From NCBI GenBank assembly GCA_023375675.1, contig JALQBC010000010.1:434001-498000 (forward strand): a stretch of DNA of 64,000 nucleotides, written 5' to 3'. This DNA is from Cytospora piceicola (taxonomy: Eukaryota > Ascomycota > Sordariomycetes > Diaporthales > Cytosporaceae). The position numbers and the translations under genes are program-made. The notes under the pieces were generated by a model. The model was not told where the DNA came from. It was given only the letters and a program-made list of their open reading frames with translations, and ran no database searches. Each line of letters begins with the position of its first letter. The first letter of the stretch is position 1. Shown piece by piece: positions 33,203 through 44,959 of this stretch.

Positions 33203-34587
33203 TGTGGGCGAGTGTATGCGCCGCTGCTCCGAGTCTCCTGATGTTGTTCTGGTTGGTGTATTGTCGCAAGCCCGCGGTCAAGCTTGGTGGATATGGGTAC
33301 GGAGGCGTCTGCGAGATAGGGAGAGTAAGCGTCGCGTCGGTGGTCTGGAGATGAACTCTGTTGCACCAGACATACAATCGGGGTTGCGCGATTCGATGGT
33401 GCTTGGTAAGTCCGAGGGTGACGATGCCTTGTCGCGAGGTGTAGTAGTGGGGGAAATTGTAATCAGAGGGATGCAGCTGGCTTGATTGAAGCTTGGAAGA
33501 AAGAGGTGGAGACCGCAGGCGGTCTTTTTACACCCAGATTGCGGCGGGTTGGGAAGGTTTGCAAATTGCTCTGTCAGCTACGTCAGTGCTACCTTACACA
33601 GTAAAACACTGCTAACATTAATTCGGACAGTGCCTTTGTGGCTTGACTGACACCAGCAGCACCTTTTTGTGTGATTGATTGTTGGCCCCTGTTACGAACT
33701 CAGCTTCATCAAGCCCTCAGCAGCCTGACAGTAAGTAACGCGCGAAAAATGGATAGCCATCATCGAGTTTGGAGCCATCTTGACTCTGAAATCCCACATG
33801 TCGATGTCCGCGCGATAAGCATGTGCATGTGACGTCTGGCCCGGAGCCGTGGGACGAATGGAGCTCTCTAATAATAAACTTCGTCATGCTACAGATCATC
33901 ACAGGCCCCCCATACGGGTACAGATACGGGGACGGGGCCTGATCGAGTCCCTTGATCTTCAGAACCTTTATTACTACCTGAAAATATCAGTTCACTTGGC
34001 TTCACTTCCAATGTTCATTGCTAAGAAGTAGGTCCGTCCACCGGTTTCTTGGTTGGTCCGAAATCCGAAATCCTACAGCCCGAGAGTCCGGAAGCTGACC
34101 GCAGTGCAACAGATGTGTATTTCGAAGAGATCAGATCAGTCAGGCAGAAACTGAAAATTTATCTATCCTGTACCAAACTCTGACCGAGTCATTGGCGTCC
34201 CTGAAAAGATGTGTGTCACATTTCAGGGGCACTGCCATTCCATGGATTCGAGCTGTCGAGATGCAGGTTCGCATGTGAAGTGTGGCGCTCCGTCGATGCG
34301 TATTGCGATAAGGAAGATAAGTAAATGTGGCTGTGCATGTCAATGCGATTTCCCCATTGAAGCTTTGGGCAGTCTGGTATTTCCTAATCGCAATTGCCTT
34401 GATCTCTTGTACCACTTCATACTGCAACACAATCGCGTTCTCTTTACTCGAAACCTTTCCTTACGCATTGCCTGACCTTTGGAAAATCCCGAACCGTCTC
34501 CCGCAGCGTCCTCCGTGACCCGCAAACCATCTATCGTGATACAGCTTCCAGGGGCTTCTTGTCCCGGTGCACCTCGACAGCCCAGCC
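33203..34587. other. Divergent promoter region, CDS1 and CTK2
   Basis: 1.4 kb between two divergently transcribed housekeeping genes; should contain both promoters. Open frames here are short and unconvincing. Confidence 0.55.
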
Positions 34588-36017
34588 ATGGCGCCCACCG
34601 GCCCCAGATCGTCAACCGTACAACGGAGACCGAGCCCTGCCCCAGTGGTCGAGGACCCTCTGCTTCCTCGGGGTCCCAATCCAGGCAACATCTCCATTTC
34701 CAACCAATACAAGTTCGAGCAAAACATACGACGACTGCAGAAGGAGTACGGATGCGACCCAGCCAGAGAAGACAGTTATAGGATACAAGGCGTTCAACTG
34801 ATCGAGTCCGTCCGCCAAGCTCTGCGTCTGTGAGTTCACGATTCGATCTACGACTGTCCCCGCTTGGTTTCGAGCTCTAATAAGGAGACAGGCCCGTCAA
34901 GACCTTCACCACCGCATGCACGTACTATCATCTCTTCCGACTCTGCCATCGCGATGCCGAGTACAACTATCAAGACGCGTCCCTCGCGTCGCTATTCATG
35001 GCCTGCAAAGTGGAGGATACCATCAAAAAGTCCAGAGAGATCTTGTGCGCGGCGTACAATATCAAGAACCCCACACAGCCTACAACCCAGGATGACAAGG
35101 TTCGATACACCAGCAACCCTCTGGAAGGTTCCTTGAGATAGCTGACAGCGCATGGACAGATGTTCGACAATCCGCACAAAATCATCATCGGGCTGGAGCG
35201 TCACATCCTCGAAACGATAGGCTTCGACTTTCGAGTACGTTATCCACAGAAGGTGCTTGTCAAGATGGTACGCCGTCTATATGACGCAGATGAGGCACGT
35301 GAAGTTATCTCAATGGCCTACGGCATTTCTGTGGATATGTACAAGACATTCTCACCGATCAAGGCATCTACGTTCACCATGGTCCTGGCTTGTATCGAAC
35401 TGACGGCATTGCTCAATGACCGTGACGTTGAGCGGATACGGTCTCTGGATCTAGACAAGTATCACACGAGCCGGACAAGTATCCTCGAGGTCATGTTGGA
35501 CCTTCTGGATATGTACACACAGTTCGCCAAGTACACCAAGGTCGGCATGAAGTTCGAGTTGTCCAAATTCATCGACATCAAGATCAAGCTGAACAAGGAA
35601 TTTGAGAACGACGAGGGATCTGTTCGCCGGTTTGCGGTCTGGTGCGAGAAGTGCGAAGACGACGAAAAGGTTAAATACCCAATAACGCCAGGGTCCGCCA
35701 CTTCTCCTGCGACCACGGGGTCATGGCCTGGAAGTAAGCGGTCGAGGCCGGGCCAAGAGCCACAGGCGATGCGGTTTGTATACGACGCGGAGGAAGCCAG
35801 GAGAGAGAAAGAGACAAACGACGAGTACCTTAAGGATGAATATGAGGAGTACGAGATCGAAGTGGAGGAGAAAATTGCGGAGCCGGAGCCGCGAGCCCAC
35901 CACGGACGAGAGAGGGGACGACATCACGGTCACCGCAGCAATCATGACAACTGGGGGCCGTATCCTAGGAGTCGGCACGATCGCCACAAGAGTGGTCGAA
36001 AAGGCGGCTATTATTGA
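34588..36017 (+). CDS. CTK2: Cyclin of the CTD kinase I type (Ctk2-like)
   Basis: Three exons, 34588-34829, 34892-35099 and 35160-36017, encode 435 residues from the ATG in AGCCATGGC. The introns are 62 and 60 nt; the second donor is GTTCGA, a weaker form. The first cyclin box starts around NQYKFEQNIRRLQKEYGCD (about residues 34-52) and continues across the junctions through PVKTFTTACTYYHLFRLCH and ASLFMACKVEDTIKK, with the conserved KVED. The second box follows in exon 3 (GLERHILETIGFDFRV onward). The C-terminus is acidic and then His/Arg-rich (RGRHHGHRSNHDNWG). This matches C-type cyclins that pair with a Cdk9/Cdk12-like kinase to phosphorylate the RNA polymerase II CTD. Ctk2 is the best fit; cyclin K/Pch1 is the main alternative. 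Confidence 0.85.
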
Positions 36018-37217
36018 TGAAAAGAACATGTTAGTAACGGTCAAGTCAGCATGATCATCAGGACAAAATGAAGTGGACGCTGTTATGATACACCATTAAC
36101 CTCGCCTTCTTTTGGATCCTACGAATTGATTCCCATTTCAAGGAAGCTCCGCCTGCAAAGCACCCAACGATCAATTCCCCACCTGCTGCACGACAGTGAG
36201 CTTCAAGTCGAGATCCATCGGCTTCTATCGAAAGTTACCACGACGGTCCGAAAAGATCGCAAACAGGGGGCCATGATGCTGTGGCTGGCCAACCGTAACC
36301 GTCATTGGGGAATCGTAATGCTGACAAAACCCGACCGGTGAGAATCTTGTCATCGGCCCCATGATCAGAGAGCCGACGGTGGATTGACTTTTTGCCAAGT
36401 TCCATGATCTCCAGGCTTGAGGGAATGGGACTCCACAATACTGGTCACAAGACCTTGATGTTGGGACGACTCGGCAGAGCATTCCCCCATGGGGAAAGGC
36501 GCCACGGCGATTCAGCTCTCGGTCCTTGGTGTGGATTCGGAAGAGAGTTTAGGAGGACAAAGGAGCCGAACAAGGAAACCCGGGGTGGTGCCGTTCCGGC
36601 ACGTCCATGTGGGTTTCGTTCCAAGCGGGGTCGTCACGAGAAAACCATGGGGTAACCCCAGGTTCGGCCCACGTATTCAAGCATCTCCCCCGGATGGCCA
36701 GACCACTCCCCCGCAATCCGCCCCGGTGGCCTGGTTCTTCCTGTACTCCACGCGACGCGGTGCACTTGAACAATGCTACAGTATCAATTGCGACGCCCAT
36801 ATTGTGGGGAAGCTCATGCCCAATTCCTTGGTACAGCGAAAACTTCCGGATCAGCCTGTTGGGTTTCGCTAGAATACGACACTGCTTCCAACCAACTTCT
36901 CATATATCAGAAGTTCGACAGTGGGCCAAGTGTGTTTATGACGTCTGGCCTGCCGGAAATAACAGATCAAAGTGAAGCCGTGAGACGTTTGCGACTAAGG
37001 GCAGCGGAGGTGATGTGCTCTTCGGCGGCAGCCGTTCTACGGATTTTGGAACTACCCGAAAGGATACCCAAAGCTAACAAGCGTACTCTACCTACTGTAG
37101 GTAGGTTTGCGCTTGCAAGATGATAGCGGGTCGTTTTTCTATACCGAGGTACCCATATGATGGTGAAGAACGCCCGTTACCAAGCATTCCGGGGTCCTCT
37201 AGCAGGAACAGAGTATC

Positions 37218-37227
37218 TACCTAGGTA
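37218..37227. repeat. TACCTAGGTA palindrome
   Basis: Exact copy in the region upstream of the GH3 gene; another follows at 37415. Confidence 0.85.
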
Positions 37228-37414
37228 AGGTAGCTCCGGGCTACCAGCCGGATCCTCAATGTCTATGCCAAGGTCAGTCAGCAGGCTGCGTGCCCCCTCA
37301 GAAGGGCCGATTGCCCTTGCCTACTTCTCCAACTATTTTCCGCTCTGGATGACGATGTCTATGGTGGTCCCCTACTACCTCGGCCAGAGGCGGGAAACAG
37401 TCACCCCTCACGAG

Positions 37415-37424
37415 TACCTAGGTA
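37415..37424. repeat. TACCTAGGTA palindrome
   Basis: Exact copy, 341 bp before the GH3 start codon. Confidence 0.85.
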
Positions 37425-37764
37425 TGGAAGTTCTTGCTCGTCACCCGCAGCAGCTCTGCCATGGAGCCCTTGCCTTGTCATCGACTTGACTCGAGAGGGC
37501 CGTACGGATCTGGGACGGGAAAGAGCAAGGCCAAGGCTTCCTCGTCGGCATGGCAGTGGGGACGAGGAAATGAGGGAATGAACGACCGGGCCCTCGGGTC
37601 AATGTCATCTTCAGGTGGTGCGGGAATAGTCTTGATCGATCGACAATAAGAACTGCCATCTCCCCTCGTGTCTCTCTGTGTGTATACGGTTGTTCTTGAT
37701 ATGTCCCTGTAGCCACAGATCCTCAGTGCTACTCCGAACCCACAGTCTCTCATATTATCCCACA

Positions 37765-40312
37765 ATGACAGGGCATATGCTGTATGGCCTCCTCGGCCTC
37801 CTTGCCTTGGGCCAGAAAACCACGGCTCACGACATCATCGTCGATGACACGCACTTCTACGGACAATCGCCTCCCATATACCCAAGCCCCAATGGCACCG
37901 GCATGGGTGACTGGGCAGAGGCATACACCAAGGCGAAGGCCCTGGTCGGGCAGATGACCCTCGAAGAGAAGGTATGTTGACTTGTACCCGAGCAACCCAC
38001 GTGCCCAGAGCTGACCATAACGTCCCCCACAGGTGAACGTCACAGGCGGCACGACCTCTGACACCGGCTGCTCCGGCTTCATCCAGTCCATCCCGCGCCT
38101 GGACTTCCCCGGGCTGTGTCTCAGCGACGCGGGCAACGGCCTGCGGTCTACAGACTACGTCTCGGCCTGGGCGTCGGGATGGTCCGTGGGTGCCTCGTGG
38201 AATCGCGACCTGACTCACCAGCGCGGTGTCGGCATGGCGCAGGAGTTCAGGAAGAAGGGCTCAAACGTCCTTCTCGGGCCCGTGGTGGGGCCTCTGGGTC
38301 GCGTCGCCTCCAATGGGCGGAACTGGGAGGGCTTTTCCAATGATCCGTATCTCTGTGGACAGCTTGGGTATGAGTCTGTCGTGGGCATGCAGTCTACCGG
38401 CGTTATTACCAGTGTGAAGGTGAGTTGAGATGGTGATATACTTTAGGATAAGAAGTTCATCGAGGCTGACCTTGGATGAAACAGCACTTCATCGCGTACG
38501 AGCAGGAGACGAACCGGAACCCTGATGGAAATATCTCTTCCGTCTCGTCAAATGTTGACGATAAGACATTGCATGAACTGTACCTATGGTATGCCCCCCT
38601 CCCTCCCCCGACTTATCAAGAGAGTTGGCGAGACCCCAGCTAATTCCCACATCAGGCCCTTCCAAGATACAGTCAAGGCCGGCACTGGCAACATAATGTC
38701 CTCATACAACCGCATAAACAACTCTTATGCTTGCGACAACAGCTACTTGCAGAACGGAATCCTGAAGACCGAGCTCGGCTTCCAGGGCTTCGTCGTGTCT
38801 GACTGGTACGGCCAGCACTCCGGAGTCGGCTCCGCGCTGGCCGGGCTTGACATGGTCATGCCGTATGGCTCAGACTTCTGGGGCGCCAACCTGACACAAG
38901 CGGTCAACAACGGCTCCGTCGCTGAGGTTAGGCTGGACGACATGGTCACCCGCATCATCGCGGCATGGTACAAGATGGGCCAGGACTCAGAAGACTGGGC
39001 CGTCCCCGGCCACGGCATCCCCGCCGACCTGTCGCAGCCGCACACCAAGGTGATAGGCTGGAACGCATCCTTCCGGGACACCGTCTACAAGGGCGCTGTC
39101 GAGGGCCACGTTCTCGTGAAGAATGATGGCGCCCTCCCGCTCAAGTCGCCCCAGCTCCTCTCCCTTTTCGGCTACTCGGCCAAGACGCCCGAGACGTACA
39201 ACTACGGCGACGATGGGTGGAACCTCGGTCAATACCCTCTGCCCCTCGCAGAACACATCGAGCTCGGGCTCGGGGCCGTGGCCGAGACCTTCCCGTCCGT
39301 AGCGGCAGACGGCACTCTCGTCTCGGGCGGCGGCTCTGGCGCCAACTCGCCGGCGTACATCATCTCGCCCTTCGAAGCGCTCTCGCAGCGCGCGCGCGAG
39401 GACGGCACGGCGCTGTCCTGGAGCCTCCATAACAACAACCCGCAGGTGGACTCGTCGAGCGACGCGTGCATCGTAGACGTGAACACGTACGCGTCCGAGG
39501 GCTGGGACAGGCCGGACCTGAGGGACGACTACACGGACAGCCTCATCCTGAACGTGGCGGCCAACTGCTCCAACACGATCGTCGTGTTCCAGAACGCCGG
39601 CGTGCGGCTGGTCGACCAGTTCATCGACCACCCCAACGTGACGGCCCTGGTGTTCGCGCACCTTCCCGGGCAGGACAACGGCAAGGCGCTCGTGTCGCTG
39701 CTGTACGGCGACGAGAACTTCAGCGGAAAGCTGCCGTACTCGATCCCCAAGAACGAGACGGACTACGCCGGGCTCCAGAACGCGTCGATGCCGGAAGGCA
39801 TCTACGAGCTGTTCCCGCAGGCCGACTTCAACGAGGGGGTGTACATTGACTACCGGGCCTTCGACGCCAAGAACATCACGCCCCGGTACGAGTTCGGCTT
39901 TGGGCTGAGCTACACGACCTTCAGCTTCTCCGACCTCACGGCCACCGCCACGGGCAGCGCCTCAACCGCGTCGTACCCCACCGGCCCCATCGTCGAGGGC
40001 GGACAGGAGGATCTGTGGGATATCCTGGCCACCGTCACTGCTACTGTGACAAACACGGGCGACATGGCCGGTGCAGAAGTCGCCCAGCTGTACGTTGGTA
40101 TCCCTGGTGGTCCGGTGAGGCAACTGCGCGGGTTTGAGAAGCCGGTCCTGGAGGCGGGAGAGAGCGCGACGGTGAGCTTCCCGCTGACGAGGCGCGACTT
40201 GAGTTCGTGGGATGTTGTGGCGCAGAAGTGGCTGCTGCAGAAGGGGGGTTTCCCAGTGTACGTGGGAAGCAGCAGTAGGAGTCTGCCGCTGACGGGGACG
40301 TTGACGATTTAG
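37765..40312 (+). CDS. GH3 beta-glucosidase, secreted
   Basis: Four exons, 37765-37971, 38033-38419, 38485-38588 and 38656-40312, encode 784 residues; introns are 61, 65 and 67 nt. A signal peptide covers about residues 1-22. Exons 1-3 give the GH3 N-terminal barrel (QMTLEEKV, the [20 protein letters not shown] region, [34 protein letters not shown]). Exon 4 begins with [22 protein letters not shown] and carries the nucleophile in [11 protein letters not shown] at about Asp282. The C-terminal part has the second GH3 domain and a fibronectin type III-like domain ([20 protein letters not shown]). Such enzymes release glucose from cellobiose and other beta-glucosides outside the cell. Several Asn-X-Ser/Thr sites fit secretion. 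Confidence 0.95.
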
Positions 40313-41290
40313 GGGAGGAGAGGGGAAAGTGTACCATCATGACTTATTGGAACGATAGATAATTATTTGACGAATATGATTAGCGATAATGAGACGAAGT
40401 ATGATATACCGGTGCTTGTTGCGTTCGATCACATGTGAGATGCATGCACTTGCTGGGGCACACGAGTCGTCGCGGTTCTGTCTTGATCACCGCGAAGACT
40501 GATACAGGAACCGATCATGGTGAGAGTCTGTTATGGTGAGGTCAGTCAGGTTGTCTGTCCACTTCTCATCTTGAGAAGTGTTTGTGTAGTATTCGGAGTT
40601 GAGCCAAGAGAGAGAGAGTCTCAGAGTATAGCAAGTGGTTTCATTGGGGGTTTTCCCCGTCAATCCCGTCTTGAAACATGTAATTTTGGGCTTGCAATCA
40701 TCTGTCCCAATCTCCAGGGGGAAGAAGAGGCAGAAAGCCATGAGAAGAGAGAGAGCACTTACCTAGGCGATGTGGGCCTTGGGGCGATCGTAGCTGCGTG
40801 TCAGTCGTGTTAGTCGTGCCAGCTGTGGTGGTATGTGTCAGTGTGTGTGAGGGTCGGGGAATTCTGGGTGGGACTATTTACATACTGAGTCGCTTGATTT
40901 ACCCCAGAGTCAACCCTGGAAGTGGGCTGGTTTGGTAGGCCCGGGTGCCTGCATTTGATGGGGGCTGGTGCATGGGAGGCCCCTGTTAGTAGCTGTAGTA
41001 CCTTCTTCCTAGGGGTCTATGCAGGCTAAAGCTACCTAGGTACCTAGGGTAGCGCCCGTTGGCGACCGCTGACTGGCACAGCTCCGACTTTAGGAGCGCG
41101 AGCTGCATCATCAGACGACGCATCACCGTCGATCGATCGACCTTCACCATTCTTCTTCCTTTCATTCACAACATCGACATACGCCAACACAAACACCAAC
41201 ACACAACACCATCGACAGAGCTACCACAAACGCCACTGGTTTTCCTCTCATCTTCATTCCACCTCATTCAGCCGGCTTCTTTTTGTTACA
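40313..41290. other. Intergenic region, GH3 to PPT1
   Basis: About 1 kb without a gene. The end is the likely PPT1 promoter, with a TACCTAGGTA copy at 41033 directly joined to TACCTAGGGTA, then an A/C-rich leader. Confidence 0.55.
41033..41042. repeat. TACCTAGGTA palindrome
   Basis: Exact copy, about 250 bp before the PPT1 start. Its last TA also begins TACCTAGGGTA, a hybrid of the two palindrome types. Confidence 0.85.
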
Positions 41291-42295
41291 ATGCTCACAA
41301 CACACCTGCTAACGGTCGGGTCCCTGATCGCCTCGACCGTCGCCGCCCTCCCCAGCCTCCAACAGCCGCTCCTCAGTACCAACAACGACGATGGCGACGG
41401 CGACGACGACGACACCGACACCCCCCTCCCGCTGATCATCTGGCACGGCCTGGGCGACTCGTACGGCAACAAGGGCCTGCAGGAGGTGGCCGCCCTCGCC
41501 GAGGCCGCCAACCCGGGCACGCTCGTGTACGTGGTCAAGCAGGGCTCGGACGCGGGCGGCGACTCGCGGGCGACCTTCTTCGGCAACGTCAACGAGCAGG
41601 TCGACAGGCTGTGCGCGGACCTGGCCGCCGACCAGATCGTCTCGACCGCCCCGGCCGTCGACGCCCTGGGCTTCAGCCAGGGCGGCCAGTTCCTGCGGGC
41701 CTACGTCGAGAGGTGCAACGCGCCCCCCGTGCGCTCCCTCGTCACCTTTGGCAGCCAGCACAACGGCATCCTCGACTTCAGCGAGTGCGCCCCCGCCAAC
41801 TTCCTGTGCAGGGGCGCCATGGCCCTGCTCAGGGGCAACGTCTGGTCCTCGTACGTCCAGAACAACCTCGTCCCAGCGCAGTACTACCGCCCCACCGCCG
41901 GGCCCGAGTACGAGGCGTACCTCGAAAACTCCAACTTCATCGCCGACATCAACAACGAGAGGGAGGACAAGAGCGAACTGTACAAGGCGAACCTGGCGGG
42001 GCTCGAGAACTTTGTCATGTACATGTTCGAGGACGACAAGACTGTCATCCCGAAGGAGACGGCCTGGTTCTCCGAGGTCAACGGCACCGAGGTGACGCCC
42101 CTGAGGGCCCGCCCGATCTACGAGCAGGATTGGATCGGCCTGAGGGAGCTGGACCGCAAGGGCGGGCTGAAGTTCCGCGTGGCACCCGGGGAGCACATGG
42201 AGCTGGAAGTGGACCTGCTGAATGCTACCTTCAGCGAGTTCTATGGCCCCTTCAAGAAGACATTCTCTCGCGAGCCTGTCGTTGATGAGCTCTAA
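41291..42295 (+). CDS. PPT1: Palmitoyl-protein thioesterase
   Basis: Intronless, 334 residues, with an N-terminal signal peptide (about 1-19). An acidic, Asp-rich stretch precedes the enzyme core, which begins LPLIIWHGLGDSYGNKGL. The alpha/beta-hydrolase triad can be placed: the Ser in GFSQGG at about 129, Asp in MFEDDKTVIPKETAWF at about 248-249, and His in PGEHMEL at about 302. The Cys-containing segments FSECAPANFLC and the length fit the family. PPT1 enzymes remove fatty acyl groups from S-acylated proteins in the vacuole/lysosome. The gene is very rich in C and G at third codon positions. Identification is strong because motif order and spacing are complete. Confidence 0.94.
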   Translation: MLTTHLLTVGSLIASTVAALPSLQQPLLSTNNDDGDGDDDDTDTPLPLIIWHGLGDSYGNKGLQEVAALAEAANPGTLVYVVKQGSDAGGDSRATFFGNVNEQVDRLCADLAADQIVSTAPAVDALGFSQGGQFLRAYVERCNAPPVRSLVTFGSQHNGILDFSECAPANFLCRGAMALLRGNVWSSYVQNNLVPAQYYRPTAGPEYEAYLENSNFIADINNEREDKSELYKANLAGLENFVMYMFEDDKTVIPKETAWFSEVNGTEVTPLRARPIYEQDWIGLRELDRKGGLKFRVAPGEHMELEVDLLNATFSEFYGPFKKTFSREPVVDEL

Positions 42296-42549
42296 GCTTC
42301 ACGGGACTGGATTTCGATATCACTAGCTGGACGTTTTTTATTTGGTATAGCTTGGGTTTCGTGATTGCTGCTAATTGGGTATAGTCTGGGCATTGGCGTT
42401 AATTTTTGCGTTTTGTTTCTTGACCGTTACAGCATATTTTGAGTCCAACTTTAGTCTTCGTCTTCTCTACAGAATACAAGCAATTCACCAAGCAAGTCAG
42501 GGGCGCAGGCGCTTGAGGCCCTCCCTCTCCCAATATCCCCGGGGCCACC

Positions 42550-43353
42550 TTAACGCGTGGGAGCGTGACCCCCAGTGATTTGAAGCTTTCCGTACTTGTC
42601 CAGACTGGCCCTCTCGGTAACGTGCAGGGTCAAGTGCTGGGTGTTCATGTTGTGCTCAATGTCAACGCCTTCCTCGCCGTGCACCCCCTCCATCTCCAGT
42701 CGGAACTTGGACTTGGGCTTCCCGTCCCGGACCCGCATCTTCTCGAACAGGACGTACGAGGCGTAGAAGACGCTGTTGGTGTTGCCGCCGAGCGGGCCCG
42801 TGTTCTTCAGGAACCGGGCCAGCTGCACCGCCTGGGGCGGCTTGTCGAGGGACGTGGACGCCTGCGCCAGGGCCCGGCAGTAGCCCGCCTGGGTGACGCC
42901 GTCTTTCTTCAGCATGTCATGGATCTTACGGCGGATTGTGGCGCAGGTCTCGTACACCGGAAGAGGCCCGGCATCTTCTCCCTCCAGGTGGACGGAGCTG
43001 ACGTCGAGGAGGGCTTCGGCTTGGGACTTCTTGGTGGATGCCTTGGTGGGGCCTTCCTGGTTCTTATTGGTGCGGCTGGTCCTCGGCTTCTTTGCCTTCG
43101 TGTCCTGGTCTGGGGCCTTGGACTTGTCGTCTGCATTGGCCGACTTGCGCTTCTTGCTGTTGTTCTTGGCCGGGTTCTCCTGTGCCGCTGGCTGGACGTC
43201 GATCTGGATGGGAGCGTCGGGGGTGCTGCCAACACTCTTCATTGCGTGATGGTGCACGGTGGGCAGTGGTGCAGGCTGCATTGCGACGGTGTTTGAGTCG
43301 ATGGCCGTCAAGACCCGCCTCTCGGTTGGCGCCCAGGACCAGGCAGTGCTCAT
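42550..43353 (-). CDS. Conserved fungal protein, DUF7726-like C-terminal domain
   Basis: Single exon, 267 residues. The N-terminal half is low in complexity and strongly basic, with Lys/Arg stretches (NNSKKRKSANADDKSK and KAKKPRTSRTNK, about residues 64-100) that could act as nuclear localisation signals. The C-terminal half is folded-looking and helical: VYETCATIRRKIHDMLKKDG, then TQAGYCRALAQAS, FLKNTGPLGGNTNSVFYASY and LFEKMRVRDGKPKSKFR. This resembles a domain found in pairs or singly in Pezizomycotina and filed as DUF7726; that name is from memory and needs a profile search. The helix-turn-helix look plus the basic tail suggests a nuclear, possibly DNA-binding role, which is inference. 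It converges with PPT1. Confidence 0.8.
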   Translation of the reverse strand: MSTAWSWAPTERRVLTAIDSNTVAMQPAPLPTVHHHAMKSVGSTPDAPIQIDVQPAAQENPAKNNSKKRKSANADDKSKAPDQDTKAKKPRTSRTNKNQEGPTKASTKKSQAEALLDVSSVHLEGEDAGPLPVYETCATIRRKIHDMLKKDGVTQAGYCRALAQASTSLDKPPQAVQLARFLKNTGPLGGNTNSVFYASYVLFEKMRVRDGKPKSKFRLEMEGVHGEEGVDIEHNMNTQHLTLHVTERASLDKYGKLQITGGHAPTR

Positions 43354-43844
43354 TGTTGCTGTTGAGGGCGGCTTGCAGATGATGGAAGCCTCTGTTGACT
43401 GTGTGTATCTCAGAGTGACAATGGTTTTGGAAACTCAAGCGAGACTGGTGAGACAGATACTGTATAGTTATGGAAGGTGAAGACGGTGACTAGGTAGGTA
43501 TATGATACTTGAGTAGCGGTCACATGCTCCCTCCACTTTGAGCCCTCATTTGATCGGCAAGATGACGTGTTGTCACTCGGATCACTCTTTCTTTGCCTGG
43601 AGCATCAGACGCGTTCATCAAACAGGATGTCAACAAGAGAGAGCGCGTCCGGGTTAACTACTTCTCTCGGTGGGTCAAATCCTCCACTCACTACCTGCTA
43701 TGTATCTCTGCTCGGCTCCAAGGCCAGCCCGCGGTCCGAGAGTGTGCAAACCACAACCCCTGCACCCCGCACACGCGTCCTTATTCCCTTCTACATGCAT
43801 CATCTGATTAGTAATTTGATTATATACCTACTTAGGTAGGTATG

Positions 43845-43854
43845 TACCTAGGTA
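43845..43854. repeat. TACCTAGGTA palindrome
   Basis: Exact copy, preceded at 43826 by the related TACCTACTTAGGTAGGTA inverted repeat. Confidence 0.85.
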
Positions 43855-44060
43855 GATATGTACTTGATTAGTATTGTAGTTGATTAGTGGTTGACTGGTC
43901 GATTAGTAGTCGTGCGGTTGCGGATGACAGACAATATATAAAGTCTGTACACGTCTGGTTCCCTGGGAAAGGAAGAAAGACCATGTATCCAGAAAACTGT
44001 CTATTGTATATCCCGCCACCACCTGCTGGAACAAGTGTGTCTCATACGACCTGATATACC

Positions 44061-44070
44061 TACCTAGGTA
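44061..44070. repeat. TACCTAGGTA palindrome
   Basis: Exact copy only 31 bp before the preferred ATG of the alpha/beta hydrolase, so it may lie in the transcribed leader. Confidence 0.85.
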
Positions 44071-44101
44071 CGTACATATGATCGCAAACCCCCACACGAC
44101 A

Positions 44102-44959
44102 ATGGCCTCACCAACACCAACGACCGGCTTCGTGTCGACGAGCGACGGCGTCCGCCTCGCTTACACACAGAGCGGACCCCCCTCGGGGGAGGACATCCTC
44201 TTCATCCCGGGGTGGCGGCAGACGGCCGCGCAGTGGCGCAAGCAGGTGTCGCACTTCGAGGCGGCACACCGCGTCACGACCTACGACCACCGCGGGCACG
44301 GGGCCTCGGACGACCCCGGCTCCGGCCACCGCGTCTGCCGCTACGCCGCGGACCTCCTGGACCTCCTGGAGCGGCTCGGGCTCTCGGGCGCCCACGTCGT
44401 GGCGCACTCCATGGGCTGCTCCGTCGCCTGGGCCCTCTTCGACCTCTTCCCGGCCCGCGCCCGTCACCTCGTCTCGAGCCTCGTCCTGGTCGACCAGTCC
44501 CCCTGCATGGTCGCCGACCCGGCGTGGGCCCCGGAGCAGGCCAGGCAGCTGGCCGCGGTGTTCTCGCCGGGCACGGTCTTTGAGATGCGGAGGGACATGC
44601 ACGGGTCCACGGCGCGGCTGCTCGACTCCATGTTCACCGAGGGCGTCAGCGCTGAGGACCGGGACTGGGCCCTGCAGCGGAGCTACATGATGAGCGACGA
44701 GAGCGCCGCAGCATTGCTTCAGGACCACGCGTCCATGGACTGGCGCGATGTGCTGCCGCGCCTGGACGTCCGCACTCTTGTTGTCGGGGCTGAAGGGAGT
44801 GTTTGCCCTGTTGAGGGTGTCCGGTGGGTAGCGCAGCAGATCCCCGGGGCGAAGGTCGTGACGTTTGGGAAAGAGGAAGGTGGAAGCCATTTCATGTTCT
44901 GGGAGAACCCCACAAAGTTCAACAGGATCGTAGACGAGCACTTGAGTTCTATACCTTAG
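44102..44959 (+). CDS. Alpha/beta hydrolase-fold protein
   Basis: Single exon, 285 residues from the ATG in GACAATGGC; another in-frame ATG at 44078 would add eight residues but has a poorer context. The fold is clear: DILFIPGWRQTAAQWRKQV, the strand VTTYDHRGHGASD, and the nucleophile elbow AHSMGCSV with Ser103. The catalytic His is at about 263 in GGSHFMFWEN. The usual acid position after strand 6-7 reads VVGAEGSVCPVEG, so it may be Glu rather than Asp. The pattern VLVDQSP is typical of the haloperoxidase-like/esterase subgroup. There is no signal peptide, so it is probably cytosolic. The substrate is not known. Base composition is very GC-rich, like PPT1 next door. Confidence 0.88.
   Translation: MASPTPTTGFVSTSDGVRLAYTQSGPPSGEDILFIPGWRQTAAQWRKQVSHFEAAHRVTTYDHRGHGASDDPGSGHRVCRYAADLLDLLERLGLSGAHVVAHSMGCSVAWALFDLFPARARHLVSSLVLVDQSPCMVADPAWAPEQARQLAAVFSPGTVFEMRRDMHGSTARLLDSMFTEGVSAEDRDWALQRSYMMSDESAAALLQDHASMDWRDVLPRLDVRTLVVGAEGSVCPVEGVRWVAQQIPGAKVVTFGKEEGGSHFMFWENPTKFNRIVDEHLSSIP

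Larger units (their letters stand above)
36018..37764. other. Intergenic region, CTK2 to GH3
   Basis: 1.7 kb. No gene supported; overlapping 60-130 residue frames on both strands show no domain. Two TACCTAGGTA palindromes occur in the second half, upstream of GH3. Confidence 0.5.
43354..44101. other. Divergent promoter region with two palindromes
   Basis: 0.75 kb between divergent genes. The last 280 bp are rich in TACCTA/TAGGTA blocks, including exact palindromes at 43845 and 44061. Confidence 0.6.

Noticed and set aside
39466..39849. Alternative-frame ORFs within GH3, PPT1, TAM41 and MAD1 genes
   Set aside because: They are Arg/Pro/Ala-rich shadows of GC-rich codons in the true frame and carry none of the family motifs.
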